A stretch of DNA of 64,000 bases from VBAS01 sp964508655 (GTDB lineage Bacteria > Bacteroidota > Bacteroidia > Chitinophagales > Chitinophagaceae): the NCBI GenBank assembly GCA_964508655.1, contig CAZDUO010000009.1, positions 1-64,000 on the forward strand. Direction: 5' to 3'. The notes beneath the pieces were generated by a model. The model saw only the letters and a program-made list of their open reading frames with translations, ran no database searches and was not told where the DNA came from. Shown piece after piece: positions 9,568-18,608 of this stretch. Position numbers and translations under genes: made by a program. Within the stretch, counting starts at the first letter, position 1, and every line of letters begins with the position of its first letter.

Positions 9568-10559
9568 TATTGATTGCCCTGCGGAACGGAGTCTTTTTTC
9601 GACGGCGAAGTTAAAGGGCCGGTTTTATCTTTTCTGTTAAAGATGATATTGCCCGTGTAGCGTTTGGGATGCAGGCGAATATCATCCAGCAGAATTTCCA
9701 CGCCCAGCAGTACGTCAGTCAGTTTATCATACAGCGTGCGGTCGTTCATCAGCAGCCCAAGGGTGCCGTCGTTGCTGTTTACTTTGGCTATTAAATTTTT
9801 CAGCTCAACTACTGCGGTTTGCAGCGAATCAATGGTGGATTGCAGCTCCAGCGAAGAAAATTTATCAGCTGTTTTTCTGATGCTGCTGATGGTAGCAGTA
9901 ATGCTGTCGTTGTTTTTTTTCAGATTGGCACTGAAAGAATTCAGGTTGTTCAGTGTGCCGGCAATGGCGCCGTTTTGGGTATCCAGCAGTGTTTTCAGGT
10001 TGGCTGTTGCATCTTTCAGGTTGCTGATGATTTCGCTGATATTGCCTTTGGTGTCTTTTTCAAATATGTTGCTGATGCCGCTCAACACAAGTTTTAAAGA
10101 ATCAATGGCGTCCCGTACTCTTGTAAGTGTCGGGTTAATTTGCGCTTTTACATCGCCAAGAAAGGATGAAGTTCGGTCGGTAAAGAGGGTGTCCCCGTCA
10201 CGCAGGTATTCTTTTGAATTTCCCCTGGCAATATTGATATAAGTAGTGCCCAGCAGCTCTGATTCAATGGTGGCTTTTGAGTCTTTGGGAATATTCACAT
10301 CCCGCTTCATGGTGATGGTGACGATGATGCCGCTGAGGTCCTTGTCAATTTCAGTGTAATCATATACGGCGCCGACAGGCAGCCCGTTTATTTTTACTTC
10401 GTTTGATTTTTTCAGGCTGCCCAAATCGCCGAAGACGGCATAAAGATGTTTTTCATGGGTGAAAATGTTTTTGCCTTTCAGAAAATTGAAACCCACAATA
10501 AGCAGTGTAAGTGCTACGATAGTGAGTATGCCTACTTTGGTTTCGTTGCTTATTTTCAT
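9567..10559 (-). CDS. MCE-domain (MlaD-like) lipid transport protein
   Basis: 330 residues. One N-terminal membrane segment (VGILTIVALTLLIVGFNFL) is followed by a single MCE domain (about 40-115, with LGSLKKSNEVKINGLPVGAV and ATIESELLGTTYINI). A long coiled-coil tail of Ser/Asn/Leu-rich helices (about 140-290) comes next. MlaD-type proteins form hexameric rings that pass phospholipids between the membranes, and the long tail resembles needle-forming MCE proteins. It is the middle gene of an amidase-MCE-OstA-like run; the matching MlaE permease and MlaF ATPase are not in this window. Confidence 0.88.
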   Translation of the reverse strand: MKISNETKVGILTIVALTLLIVGFNFLKGKNIFTHEKHLYAVFGDLGSLKKSNEVKINGLPVGAVYDYTEIDKDLSGIIVTITMKRDVNIPKDSKATIESELLGTTYINIARGNSKEYLRDGDTLFTDRTSSFLGDVKAQINPTLTRVRDAIDSLKLVLSGISNIFEKDTKGNISEIISNLKDATANLKTLLDTQNGAIAGTLNNLNSFSANLKKNNDSITATISSIRKTADKFSSLELQSTIDSLQTAVVELKNLIAKVNSNDGTLGLLMNDRTLYDKLTDVLLGVEILLDDIRLHPKRYTGNIIFNRKDKTGPLTSPSKKDSVPQGNQ

Positions 10560-10671
10560 TAAAAAATGTTTTCGGCAGGGATTTCAAAACGCCAAATTAA
10601 TTAAAATAATCCAAGCTGTTAAATGAAGTAAAGCGGGCAAGCCGGGAATGTGAACGGCCGGAAAAAATAAA

Positions 10672-11664
10672 CTACCTGGATGGCGACTTAGCCGGGTCTT
10701 TCCGGTTTACCATGGCCGGGTCGGCTTTTGCATTTTTGGTGTCCGGGTTTTTATTACTGTTATTATTGGCCGGCACTTTATTCACGGATGCAATATAATT
10801 TCTCAATGCATCAATAATATTTTTTACAATTTCTTCCTGGCCTTTCTCACTGTTCAGGTAAATCTCTTCATCCTTTTCACTGATAAAGCCGGTTTCCACC
10901 AGCACACTGGGCATGCCCGTGGCATGCAGCACCCAGATGCCCACATCGTTTCTTTGTTTTACCCCGCGGCTGGTTCTTCCCTGTTTTACAAATTCCTCCT
11001 CAATCAGGGTGGCAAAGAGCAGGCTGTTTTCAAAATATTTTTTTGCGTACAAAAGCTGGTAGGCTTTCATCACCGGGTCGTTCAGGTCGGGCATCACAAG
11101 GGTACTGTCGTTTTCACCAAATTCATCTTCGGGTTTTATCATATCCGTTTTATGATCGCTTTCATCAGCAGCCCAGATGTATGTTTCTGTACCCTTGGCC
11201 GGGTTAGGCGTGTAGTATGTGCGGTACGTACGAACCTTTCTTCTTTTTTTGCCCTTGCCCACCCACTTGTACCCTGTAGGAACACGATGTGCAATTTTGC
11301 GGGCCGAGTTGGCATGAATAGCTATAAAAAGATCGGCGCCGCTCTGGTTGGCAAACTCGGCACGATAACGCAATCCCTGGTTTTTGTCCGGCTTGTTTCC
11401 GGGAATAATATCAGTGGTTCTTGTGTAAAGAACTTTTATTTCAGGGAAATTTTCTTCAATCGCTTTGCCCAGCTTTAACCCGACTTCAAGACAGATTTTT
11501 GCTTCGGTGGAAAATAAACCTCTTGCTCCCTGGTCTTTGCCACCATGACCGGGGTCAATGATGATTGTCTGTACACCCTTTTTCTTTGCATCAGGTGGTG
11601 TAAAAGAAAATGCGAATGGTAGTAGCGCAATAAAAAAAACAGTGGCCAGTAACTGACGGGTCAT
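10672..11664 (-). CDS. N-acetylmuramoyl-L-alanine amidase (Amidase_3)
   Basis: About 330 residues from the ATG at 11664, which begins the signal peptide MTRQLLATVFFIALLPFAFS; an upstream ATG at 11697 would add 11 residues and is less likely. The zinc amidase motifs are present: DPGHGGKDQGARG (His ligand), IAIHANSA (second His) and PSVLVETGFIS with the catalytic Glu. The enzyme cleaves the bond between N-acetylmuramic acid and L-Ala in peptidoglycan in the periplasm, for cell separation. The last 40 residues are Asn/Lys/Pro-rich and probably disordered. It is divergent from the LptD-like gene. Confidence 0.93.
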   Translation of the reverse strand: MTRQLLATVFFIALLPFAFSFTPPDAKKKGVQTIIIDPGHGGKDQGARGLFSTEAKICLEVGLKLGKAIEENFPEIKVLYTRTTDIIPGNKPDKNQGLRYRAEFANQSGADLFIAIHANSARKIAHRVPTGYKWVGKGKKRRKVRTYRTYYTPNPAKGTETYIWAADESDHKTDMIKPEDEFGENDSTLVMPDLNDPVMKAYQLLYAKKYFENSLLFATLIEEEFVKQGRTSRGVKQRNDVGIWVLHATGMPSVLVETGFISEKDEEIYLNSEKGQEEIVKNIIDALRNYIASVNKVPANNNSNKNPDTKNAKADPAMVNRKDPAKSPSR

Positions 11665-11727
11665 GGTGGATATTAATTTTAACTGATTCCGGCTCAATCT
11701 TCACAAATCCTTTATGTGCTAATGAAT

Positions 11728-11735
11728 TACTTTTG
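11728..11735 (+). promoter_or_regulatory. Candidate -7 promoter box (TACTTTTG)
   Basis: TACTTTTG matches the Bacteroidota -7 consensus TAnnTTTG and lies about 12 bases before the ATG of the LptD-like gene in the 82-base divergent gap with the amidase gene. I do not see a clear -33 box. Confidence 0.4.
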
Positions 11736-11746
11736 TTTCTTCCGCT

Positions 11747-14494
11747 ATGAAACGGCTGCGCAAATTTAGACTAAATTACCTGCTTACAGGTGTTCTGACT
11801 GCCTGCTTATTTTTTACACAAACGTGGAAAAGCGCAGCTAATTATTCCGTTTCATTATTTTTTTACAACGCTTTAACAGCCAATAAAGATACCGTGCCGC
11901 CCAATCCGGGCAAGGACAGCCTGCTACGAATACGGGCACTAAACAAAAACGACACAGTACCCAAACCCCCGGCCGATAGTTTGAAAAATCGCTTACCGGT
12001 TCCGGACAGCCTCGGTATAAAAACGGATACATTCTCTTTAAAAATTTCAAAAGACTCGCTGGATGCTCCCGTGAATTACGAAGCCGACGACAGCGCCGTG
12101 GTGCTGGTACAGGATAAAAAAGTAATTCTTTACGGTAAAACAAAAACTACTTACAAAGACATTGAGCTGACGGCGCCTCAAACCGAGCTGGACCAGCAAA
12201 CACAAATTCTCACTGCCGTGAATAAAAAAGACAGCACCGGTGAAATAATTGAGAGGGCTCATTTCACCCAGGGCGAAAATGCTTTTCAGAGCGACACCAT
12301 CCGGTATAATTTTAAAACACAAAGGGGGCTTACAAAAAATACACACACCATGCAGGGCGAACTGCACATGATTGGCTCAAGTGTGAAAAGACAAGGCGAG
12401 ATAATTTATGCAAGCAAGGGGGTAATCACTACCTGCAACCTCGATGACCCGCATTTTGGTTTTCGTTATGAAAAAATAAAAGTTGTCACCAATAAAGTGG
12501 CTATTACGGGTCCCATTCACCCGGAGTTCGAAAGTGTGCCCATACCGGTTTACCTGCCCTTTGGCTATTTTCCGATGAAGCAGGGCCGGCATTCTGGATT
12601 ATTGCCGCCCCAGTTTACAGCCAACGAACAGTTCGGTCTCGGTCTTGAAGGACTTGGATATTACAAAGTGCTCAACCAGTATTTCGATGTTACCGTCAGG
12701 GGCAACCTGTATTCTTACGGCGGATGGACGGCCAACATCACTCCATCTTACCGCAAGCGCTACCGCTACCAGGGCCAGCTCAACTTCAGCATTCAGAATA
12801 CTAAGTACAATTTCAAAGGCGATCCGGATTATGTAAAAAACAGGAGTTATAATATAACATGGAGTCATTCTTCAGACAGCAGGGCAAGACCAGGCACTTC
12901 TTTTTCCGCCAGTGTAAATGCCGGATCCACCCGCTACAATCAATTTGTACCAAACAATCCCAACCGCAATTTCCAGAACCAGCTCGGCTCATCCATTACT
13001 TATTCAAAAACATGGGCAGGCAAACCTTATAATCTTACTGTGAGCGCCAATCATAACCAGAACAATGCGCTGCATCTCATTAATCTCAATCTGCCTGATG
13101 TAGGTTTTACGGTAAATACGCTTTACCCTTTTCAGCGCAAAGAAATCATTGGTACGCCAAAGTGGTACGAAAAGCTGGGCGTGGCTTACAACGGCACCGT
13201 GCGCAGCCAGGTTTCGTTTTACGATACGGCTTTTCAATTCAAACAGCTGATTGATACGTTGCAGTGGGGCGGGCAACACAATTTTCCCATTACCCTGTCG
13301 CTGCCGCCGGTGCTGGGAGGCCGGTTTCTTGTTTCGCCAAATATCTCTTATGAAAATAAATGGATAGCTCAAAAATTCAGAAGGGGTTGGAACCCCACGA
13401 CACGGAAAGTGGATACAAGCATCATGAAAGGATTTTTTACCGATCATAAAGTTTCATTTGGCCTTGGCATCAATACAGCGCTTTACGGTACATTCAATTT
13501 CGGAGGCAAAAGAGAAACAGCCATCCGCCACGTGGTGCGGCCGTCAGTCAGCATCAACTATTCTCCTTCTTTATCAAAAAATCATTTTTACGAAACGCAG
13601 CTTGATACATCGGGCAGAAAGTTCCGTTTTTCAGAGTACGAAGGCAGTCTGTATGGTTTTTATGGCGACCAGGATTTCGGGGGCATGAGTTTTTCGGTTG
13701 ACAATAACCTGGAGATGAAACTGAAATCCAAAAAAGATACGGCAGCGGGGAAAAAGAAAATCCGGCTGATTGACGGTTTCGGTTTCAGCACGGGCTATAA
13801 TTTTATTGCCGACTCCTTCAACCTGAGCAATTTTAATTTTTACCTGCGCAGCACCCTGTTTGAAAAAATAAACATCACCGCCAGCACCACGCTGAATCCT
13901 TACCAGGTTGACAGCTTCGGTTTCCCGGTAAATAAATTTGCCTGGCAGGGTGACAAATTCAAATTGGGCAGGTTTACCAATGGCAGCCTTTCCATGTCAA
14001 CCGATTTCAGCAGCAAACCAAGAGATGAGAAAAAAGAACAGGAGCGGAAACAAAGAGAGCAACAACTGCTGGGCGACCCGCTGCTGGCTGCCGATGTACA
14101 AAGCCAGCTGGAATACATGCAGCGTAACCCGGCCGACTTTGTTGACTTCAATATACCCTGGTCAATCAGTCTCGGGCTGAGTGTTTTTTTCAGTGAAAGA
14201 CTAAAGCAGGATTACAGCGGCTTTGAAAAAGAATTCAGCAGCAACCTGAATTTCAACGGCAGCTTTTCACTTACGCCCAAATGGAAATTTTCCGTCAACG
14301 GGTATTACGATTTTGATACCCGCAACCTGCAAACCTTTACCATGAGCATTGCAAGGGAAATGCACTGCTGGCAGATGTCAATCAATGTGACACCGGTGGG
14401 GCCCTACCGCTTTTTCAACATCAGCATCAATCCCAAGTCGGGTATACTGCAGGATCTGCGCATCAACCGCACCCGGTATTTTTACGGCGATTAG
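11747..14494 (+). CDS. lptD: LptD/OstA-like outer-membrane LPS assembly protein
   Basis: 915 residues. A signal/anchor segment (about 8-26) is followed by a Pro/Asp-rich linker and a periplasmic OstA jellyroll (about 95-200, with VILYGKTKTTYKDIELTAPQ). A large beta-barrel follows, rich in aromatic-terminated strands. Sequences such as CNLDDPHFGFR and VYLPFGYFPMKQGRHSGLLPP are typical of the Bacteroidota putative LPS assembly protein family, which replaces classical LptD. It would insert LPS into the outer leaflet with an LptE partner, which I do not see here. Its 3' end overlaps the convergent acyltransferase gene by 32 bases. Confidence 0.85.
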   Translation: MKRLRKFRLNYLLTGVLTACLFFTQTWKSAANYSVSLFFYNALTANKDTVPPNPGKDSLLRIRALNKNDTVPKPPADSLKNRLPVPDSLGIKTDTFSLKISKDSLDAPVNYEADDSAVVLVQDKKVILYGKTKTTYKDIELTAPQTELDQQTQILTAVNKKDSTGEIIERAHFTQGENAFQSDTIRYNFKTQRGLTKNTHTMQGELHMIGSSVKRQGEIIYASKGVITTCNLDDPHFGFRYEKIKVVTNKVAITGPIHPEFESVPIPVYLPFGYFPMKQGRHSGLLPPQFTANEQFGLGLEGLGYYKVLNQYFDVTVRGNLYSYGGWTANITPSYRKRYRYQGQLNFSIQNTKYNFKGDPDYVKNRSYNITWSHSSDSRARPGTSFSASVNAGSTRYNQFVPNNPNRNFQNQLGSSITYSKTWAGKPYNLTVSANHNQNNALHLINLNLPDVGFTVNTLYPFQRKEIIGTPKWYEKLGVAYNGTVRSQVSFYDTAFQFKQLIDTLQWGGQHNFPITLSLPPVLGGRFLVSPNISYENKWIAQKFRRGWNPTTRKVDTSIMKGFFTDHKVSFGLGINTALYGTFNFGGKRETAIRHVVRPSVSINYSPSLSKNHFYETQLDTSGRKFRFSEYEGSLYGFYGDQDFGGMSFSVDNNLEMKLKSKKDTAAGKKKIRLIDGFGFSTGYNFIADSFNLSNFNFYLRSTLFEKINITASTTLNPYQVDSFGFPVNKFAWQGDKFKLGRFTNGSLSMSTDFSSKPRDEKKEQERKQREQQLLGDPLLAADVQSQLEYMQRNPADFVDFNIPWSISLGLSVFFSERLKQDYSGFEKEFSSNLNFNGSFSLTPKWKFSVNGYYDFDTRNLQTFTMSIAREMHCWQMSINVTPVGPYRFFNISINPKSGILQDLRINRTRYFYGD

Positions 14495-15233
14495 TTGCTG
14501 TTTTTTTTAATAGATATTCCTTCATCACAGTGAATACTTTTTCTTTTAATGTTGAATGATCTGCATTTTCGTTTGCAGCCACAGCTGGCAGAAAATGCAT
14601 CTCGAGCCGGTGCGGCCAGAAATAAAATTTTTTTCCCGGCGGTAATACTTTTTTAGTATGGAAAATAATAGCAGGAACAATATCATGACCTGTTTCCAGG
14701 GCCAGCCGGAATGCGCCGTCGTGAAATTTTTTCAGCGGCTCGCCGGTGCGGTTGCGGGTGCCTTCGGGGTAAATGCACATGTGCATTTTTTTGCTCAGCA
14801 CCGCTTTCATTTTTTCATAGCTCTGGCGGCGGCTTTCATCGCTTTTCCGATCCACCAGCACTGAGCCTTTCATGTAGTAAAATCCAAATAGCGGAATTTT
14901 TGCAAACGATGATTTGGCTATGGTTTTATTGGCGCCCGGTACAAAAGGACAGGAGAGCGGCACATCCATCAGCGAATTATGATTAAAGGTGACGACATAG
15001 GTTTTACCCGCTTCAAAATTTTCTTTACCCCTGATTTTTACAGGGCAACCTGCCAGGTGCAGCCACACATTCATCCACAGCCTTGCCAGCCAAATAAAAA
15101 TTTCCTGGCTGCGGGGCTCCGGTATCAGCCAGGTAAGCATGGAAGGGATAAAAAAAACCAGGAAGGTGACAATGAAAGTAATCAGTGCCCAGAGTGCAAA
15201 TACACGAGCCGCTATTTCTTTAAAAAATTTCAT
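14463..15233 (-). CDS. 1-acyl-sn-glycerol-3-phosphate acyltransferase (PlsC family)
   Basis: 256 residues. An N-terminal membrane segment (about 8-32) is followed by the acyltransferase motifs: NHNSLMDVP (HX4D, about 86-94) and YPEGTRNRTGEP (motif III, about 150-165). PlsC makes phosphatidic acid from lysophosphatidic acid at the inner membrane. The Lys-rich tail overlaps the 3' end of the LptD-like gene by 32 bases on the other strand. It starts one base after the stop of the GNAT gene, so the two are probably co-transcribed. Confidence 0.9.
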   Translation of the reverse strand: MKFFKEIAARVFALWALITFIVTFLVFFIPSMLTWLIPEPRSQEIFIWLARLWMNVWLHLAGCPVKIRGKENFEAGKTYVVTFNHNSLMDVPLSCPFVPGANKTIAKSSFAKIPLFGFYYMKGSVLVDRKSDESRRQSYEKMKAVLSKKMHMCIYPEGTRNRTGEPLKKFHDGAFRLALETGHDIVPAIIFHTKKVLPPGKKFYFWPHRLEMHFLPAVAANENADHSTLKEKVFTVMKEYLLKKTATNRRKNTGCG

Positions 15234-15234
15234 T

Positions 15235-15831
15235 TCAGGAAAACATAAATGTATTTATGTCTTTAAAAATCGATTTCCTGATACCGGGCCATTCATTTTT
15301 TAATATGCTGAAATAAACCGAATCCCTGCGCCGGTTCATCGGCATCTGCATGTGGCTGCGCAGCACACCTTCTTCTTTTGCGCCAATTTTTCGCAATCCC
15401 TGCTTGGCTCTTTCGTTTAGGTTATCCGTTTTTATTTCTACTCTTTCAAACGACAAAAGATCGAAAGCAAAACTCAGCAGGCAGAATTTGGCGTGGAAAT
15501 TAATTCCCGTTCCCTGGTATTGCCGGCCCAGCCAGCTCCAGCCGATTTCAATTCGCTTATCAAAATAAGAAATGCTGCCCAGGCTGGTGCTGCCGCAGAT
15601 GGCGCCGGTGGCTTTTTCTATGATGGTAAACGGAATTCTTTTTCCTTCTTCTCTTTCTTTCAGTGCAATTTCCACCCAGCTTTGCAGTTCATCGGGGTGG
15701 TTCAGCAGCATGGTGAAATATTTCCAGAGCGAAGCATCTTTGGTGAGCGGGGAAAAAGATGCAATGTCAAGATGCTGCAGCGGGCGGAGCAGCACTTTTT
15801 CGGATTCCAGTTTCAGGTCAGGTGAAATCAT
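15235..15831 (-). CDS. GNAT family N-acetyltransferase (RimJ/RimL-like)
   Basis: About 198 residues from the ATG at 15831; a TTG five codons upstream is possible but weaker. It has the GNAT pattern of protein N-acetyltransferases: VLLRPLQHLDI at the start, ATGAICGSTSLGSI for strand 4, GRQYQGTGINFHAKFCLLSF for the acetyl-CoA pyrophosphate loop, and LNERAKQGLRKIGAKEEGVL. Such proteins acetylate ribosomal protein N-termini or small amines, and the target is unknown. The upstream DNA on the minus strand contains TACTTTTG, a possible -7 box. Confidence 0.85.
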   Translation of the reverse strand: MISPDLKLESEKVLLRPLQHLDIASFSPLTKDASLWKYFTMLLNHPDELQSWVEIALKEREEGKRIPFTIIEKATGAICGSTSLGSISYFDKRIEIGWSWLGRQYQGTGINFHAKFCLLSFAFDLLSFERVEIKTDNLNERAKQGLRKIGAKEEGVLRSHMQMPMNRRRDSVYFSILKNEWPGIRKSIFKDINTFMFS

Positions 15832-15915
15832 CAGAAAAAATTTCAAAAGTCAAAAGTAAAAATTCAAAAACGGATCCGGCGGATGAGGTGATTTTTTACT
15901 TTTAATATTTACTTT

Positions 15916-16587
15916 TTACAGCTTCCAGTCCACCGGGTCAATGCCGTTTTTTACAAGATATTCATTTGCTTTTGAAAAATGGCGGCAGCCAAAAAAACCG
16001 GCAGAAGCAGAAAGGGGAGAAGGATGTGCCGCTTTCAAAATAAGATGTTTCGATTCGTCAATCAATGCCCGTTTTTCCTGGGCAAATTTTCCCCAGAGCA
16101 TAAACACGACATGCTCTTTCTGCTCAGAAATTTTACGGATGACACAGTCGGTAAATTCGGACCAGCCGATTTTGGAATGACTCATCGGCTCAGCAGCCCG
16201 GACAGTGAGTGAGGCATTTAATAAAAACACTCCCTGCTGCGCCCATTTGGTCAGGTTGCCGTGTTTGGGAATGGGAACGCCAAGGTCATTGTGCAATTCG
16301 GTAAAAATATTTACAAGCGATGGCGGCTGAGGAATGCCGTCGGGAACAGAAAAACAAAGGCCATGCGCCTGCCCCGGCCCGTGGTAAGGATCCTGCCCGA
16401 GTATCACCACTTTCACTTTATCAATTGGCGTGTTGTCAAACGCATTAAAAATTAAACCGCCGGGCGGATAGATGATTTTGTTTTGCGATTTTTCTGTGCG
16501 CAGGTGCAAAACGATTTGCCGGAAATAAGGTTTGCTGAATTCGGGTTTAAGAATTTCTTTCCAGTGCGGTTCAATCTTTACATCCAT
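15916..16587 (-). CDS. ung: Uracil-DNA glycosylase (family 1)
   Basis: About 223 residues from the ATG at 16587 (MDVKIEPHWKEIL), the normal length for Ung. An open frame to 16647 exists but runs into the tRNA terminator hairpin, so the shorter start is right. Motifs: GQDPYHGPGQAHGLCFSV with the water-activating Asp, and HPSPLSASAGFFGCRHFSKA with the catalytic His and DNA-intercalating loop. It removes uracil from DNA as the first step of base-excision repair. No overlap with neighbours. Confidence 0.96.
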   Translation of the reverse strand: MDVKIEPHWKEILKPEFSKPYFRQIVLHLRTEKSQNKIIYPPGGLIFNAFDNTPIDKVKVVILGQDPYHGPGQAHGLCFSVPDGIPQPPSLVNIFTELHNDLGVPIPKHGNLTKWAQQGVFLLNASLTVRAAEPMSHSKIGWSEFTDCVIRKISEQKEHVVFMLWGKFAQEKRALIDESKHLILKAAHPSPLSASAGFFGCRHFSKANEYLVKNGIDPVDWKL

Positions 16588-16629
16588 ATATGTTGCGAGC
16601 TTTTGGTAATGTTTCAGCGACAAGTTACT

Positions 16630-16657
16630 AAAATAAAAAACCTCCACCCGGGAGGTT
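16630..16657 (-). terminator. Rho-independent terminator of the tRNA gene
   Basis: On the minus strand a 7-bp stem AACCTCC / GGAGGTT (16639-16645 and 16651-16657) with a 5-base loop is followed by TTTTTTATTTT. It lies directly after the tRNA-Arg 3' end and before the ung start at 16587. Confidence 0.85.
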
Positions 16658-16662
16658 GTAAG

Positions 16663-16736
16663 TGATCCGGACTGGATTCAAACCAGTGACCTACTGCTTA
16701 GAAGGCAGTTGCTCTATTCAGCTGAGCTACCGGACC
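16663..16736 (-). tRNA. tRNA-Arg (anticodon TCT)
   Basis: A 74-base cloverleaf read on the minus strand. The acceptor stem is GGTCCGG / CCGGATC with one G-T pair. The D arm has GCTC and GAGC, and the anticodon arm is ACTGC-CTTCTAA-GCAGT, giving anticodon TCT for AGA codons. The T arm contains GGTTTGAATCC. The discriminator base is A and CCA is not encoded. Its terminator follows immediately. Confidence 0.97.
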
Positions 16737-16776
16737 TTTTAAGAGCCGCAAAAGTAACGAACTTTCCTTAATGCAT

Positions 16777-16784
16777 TACTTTTG
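16777..16784 (+). promoter_or_regulatory. Candidate -7 promoter box of hutH (TACTTTTG)
   Basis: TACTTTTG fits the TAnnTTTG consensus and sits 17 bases before the hutH ATG. The same octamer occurs before the LptD-like, GMC oxidoreductase and lysyl oxidase genes. Confidence 0.4.
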
Positions 16785-16801
16785 AGCACCAATCACATTT
16801 C

Positions 16802-18370
16802 ATGACTTCAACATTTAATCACGGTATTGATACCCTGACTGCAGGAAAAACTATTGCCATTGCCGGCGGAAGATTGAAAGCTGTTTTAAATGATGAGGCA
16901 ATCAGGAAAATAAAAACCTCTGCTGCCCATGTGCAGCATATTGTGGAAAACAATAAAACTGTTTATGGAGTAAATACCGGTTTTGGCATCCTGGCCAATA
17001 CAAAAATTTCAAAAGAAGATACCGATACGCTGCAGCATAAGTTGCTGGAAAGCCACAGCGTGGGTGTGGGTGATCCCATTGCGGCAGAGATTGCCAAAAT
17101 AATGCTGATAACAAAAGTGCATGCGCTGGCTCAGGGCTACAGCGGCGTGCAGTTGTCAACAATTGAAAGAATCAACTGGCATATTGAAAACAATATAATA
17201 CCCGTGGTGCCGGAAAAAGGCAGCGTGGGCGCCAGCGGCGACCTGGCACCACTGGCACATTTGTTTTTGCCATTGATTGGTATGGGCGAAGTTTTTTATG
17301 AAGGCAAAAGATGCAAGGCAGCGGAAGTGCTCAACCGGTTTCAGTTGTCGCCAATTCAGTTGGGTCCAAAAGAAGGCCTCGCATTGATTAACGGCACCCA
17401 ATTCATTCTTGCTTTTGCTGTAAAAGCAGTGCAGCGGATGCACAATTGCCTGGAAGCTGCGGATATCATCGGAGCCATGAGTCTGGAAGCATTGACCGGT
17501 ACCAAAGCGCCGTTTGATGAACGGCTGCATAATCTTCGTCCATTCAGCGGAAATAAATTAGTAGCGCAACGGTTACGGTTGCTGCTGAAAGATTCGGCCA
17601 TCATGCAGAGTCATGTGGATTGCGGCCGGGTGCAGGATCCTTATTCGCTTCGTTGCATGCCGCAGGTGCACGGCGCCAGCCGCAATACATGGCTGCACCT
17701 GAAGGAGCTGACGGAGATTGAACTGAACTCGGTCACCGATAATCCAATCATTCTTTCAGAAAATGATACCATCAGCGGCGGCAATTTTCACGGCCAGCCG
17801 CTGGCGCTGCCGCTTGATTATGCCTGTTTTGCCGCTTCAGAGCTTGGAAACATCAGCGACCGCCGTTGTTATTTATTGCTCGAAGGCAAGTGGGGCTTAC
17901 CCATGCTGCTGATGAAAGATGTGGGACTCAACAGCGGATTTATGATTCCTCAATACACCACGGCTGCACTTGTTACAGAAAATAAAACGTTATGCTTTCC
18001 TTCCAGCGCCGACAGCATTCCCACTTCGCTCGGGCAGGAAGACCATGTAAGCATGGGCGCCATCAGCGGCCGTAAGCTTAACAGGGTTTTGGATAACCTG
18101 GAATTTATTCTTGCCATCGAACTGCTCACCGCCTGCCAGGCAATTGAGTTCCGGCGGCCGCTGAAAAGTTCTGAGCTGCTGGAATTTGCTCATGGCTACG
18201 TTCGTGAATTTGTAAGCTTTGCTTCGGAGGACAGGATTTTTGCCGAAGACATCAACAAAGTGGCTGGCATCATCAAGGATTATTCTTTTGTTGAAAAGTT
18301 GAATGAGTTTGCACATTCGGGCAATGTTATTTTGAATTCAGGCTTTGAAGCACAGTTTGCTTTGCAATAA
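16802..18370 (+). CDS. hutH: Histidine ammonia-lyase
   Basis: 522 residues. It deaminates L-histidine to urocanate, the first step of histidine breakdown. The MIO prosthetic group forms from Ala-Ser-Gly at about 144-146 within GSVGASGDLAPLAHL. The general-base Tyr lies in NKTVYGVNTGFG (about 51-62), and SFVEKLNEFAHSGNVIL closes the protein. Length is normal. It is transcribed away from the tRNA and toward an opposing deoD. hutU follows 1 kb later on the same strand, while hutI and hutG/formiminoglutamase genes are not in the window. Confidence 0.96.
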   Translation: MTSTFNHGIDTLTAGKTIAIAGGRLKAVLNDEAIRKIKTSAAHVQHIVENNKTVYGVNTGFGILANTKISKEDTDTLQHKLLESHSVGVGDPIAAEIAKIMLITKVHALAQGYSGVQLSTIERINWHIENNIIPVVPEKGSVGASGDLAPLAHLFLPLIGMGEVFYEGKRCKAAEVLNRFQLSPIQLGPKEGLALINGTQFILAFAVKAVQRMHNCLEAADIIGAMSLEALTGTKAPFDERLHNLRPFSGNKLVAQRLRLLLKDSAIMQSHVDCGRVQDPYSLRCMPQVHGASRNTWLHLKELTEIELNSVTDNPIILSENDTISGGNFHGQPLALPLDYACFAASELGNISDRRCYLLLEGKWGLPMLLMKDVGLNSGFMIPQYTTAALVTENKTLCFPSSADSIPTSLGQEDHVSMGAISGRKLNRVLDNLEFILAIELLTACQAIEFRRPLKSSELLEFAHGYVREFVSFASEDRIFAEDINKVAGIIKDYSFVEKLNEFAHSGNVILNSGFEAQFALQ

Positions 18371-18415
18371 TTTCAGACGGTGGAGATATATGAAAGACTG
18401 AACCCGCATGATTCT

Positions 18416-18522
18416 TGTCATGCCGGCGAAGGAGGTATCTCAAACACTGACTGGTTTGAGATGCCTCACCTGTCAATCATATCTTTCTGAAAAGTCACTA
18501 ATGTAACCGGTTCGGCATGACA
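18416..18522. repeat. Short palindromic element with 10-bp terminal inverted repeats
   Basis: A 107-bp intergenic element is bounded by TGTCATGCCG (18416-18425) and its exact reverse complement CGGCATGACA (18513-18522). Inside, GAGGTATCTCAAAC (18432-18445) pairs with GTTTGAGATGCCTC (18454-18467) over 14 bp with one G-T pair and an 8-base loop. It carries no open frame. It resembles a MITE- or REP-like dispersed element and lies between hutH and deoD, where it could also act as a terminator-like structure. Confidence 0.75.
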
Positions 18523-18608
18523 ATACACAAAAGAGTTGGAGGTTCTTCATTATTCACGGAGAAACATTGCACTAACTCAGTATTATCTTTTTTCAGCGAA
18601 GAATATAA

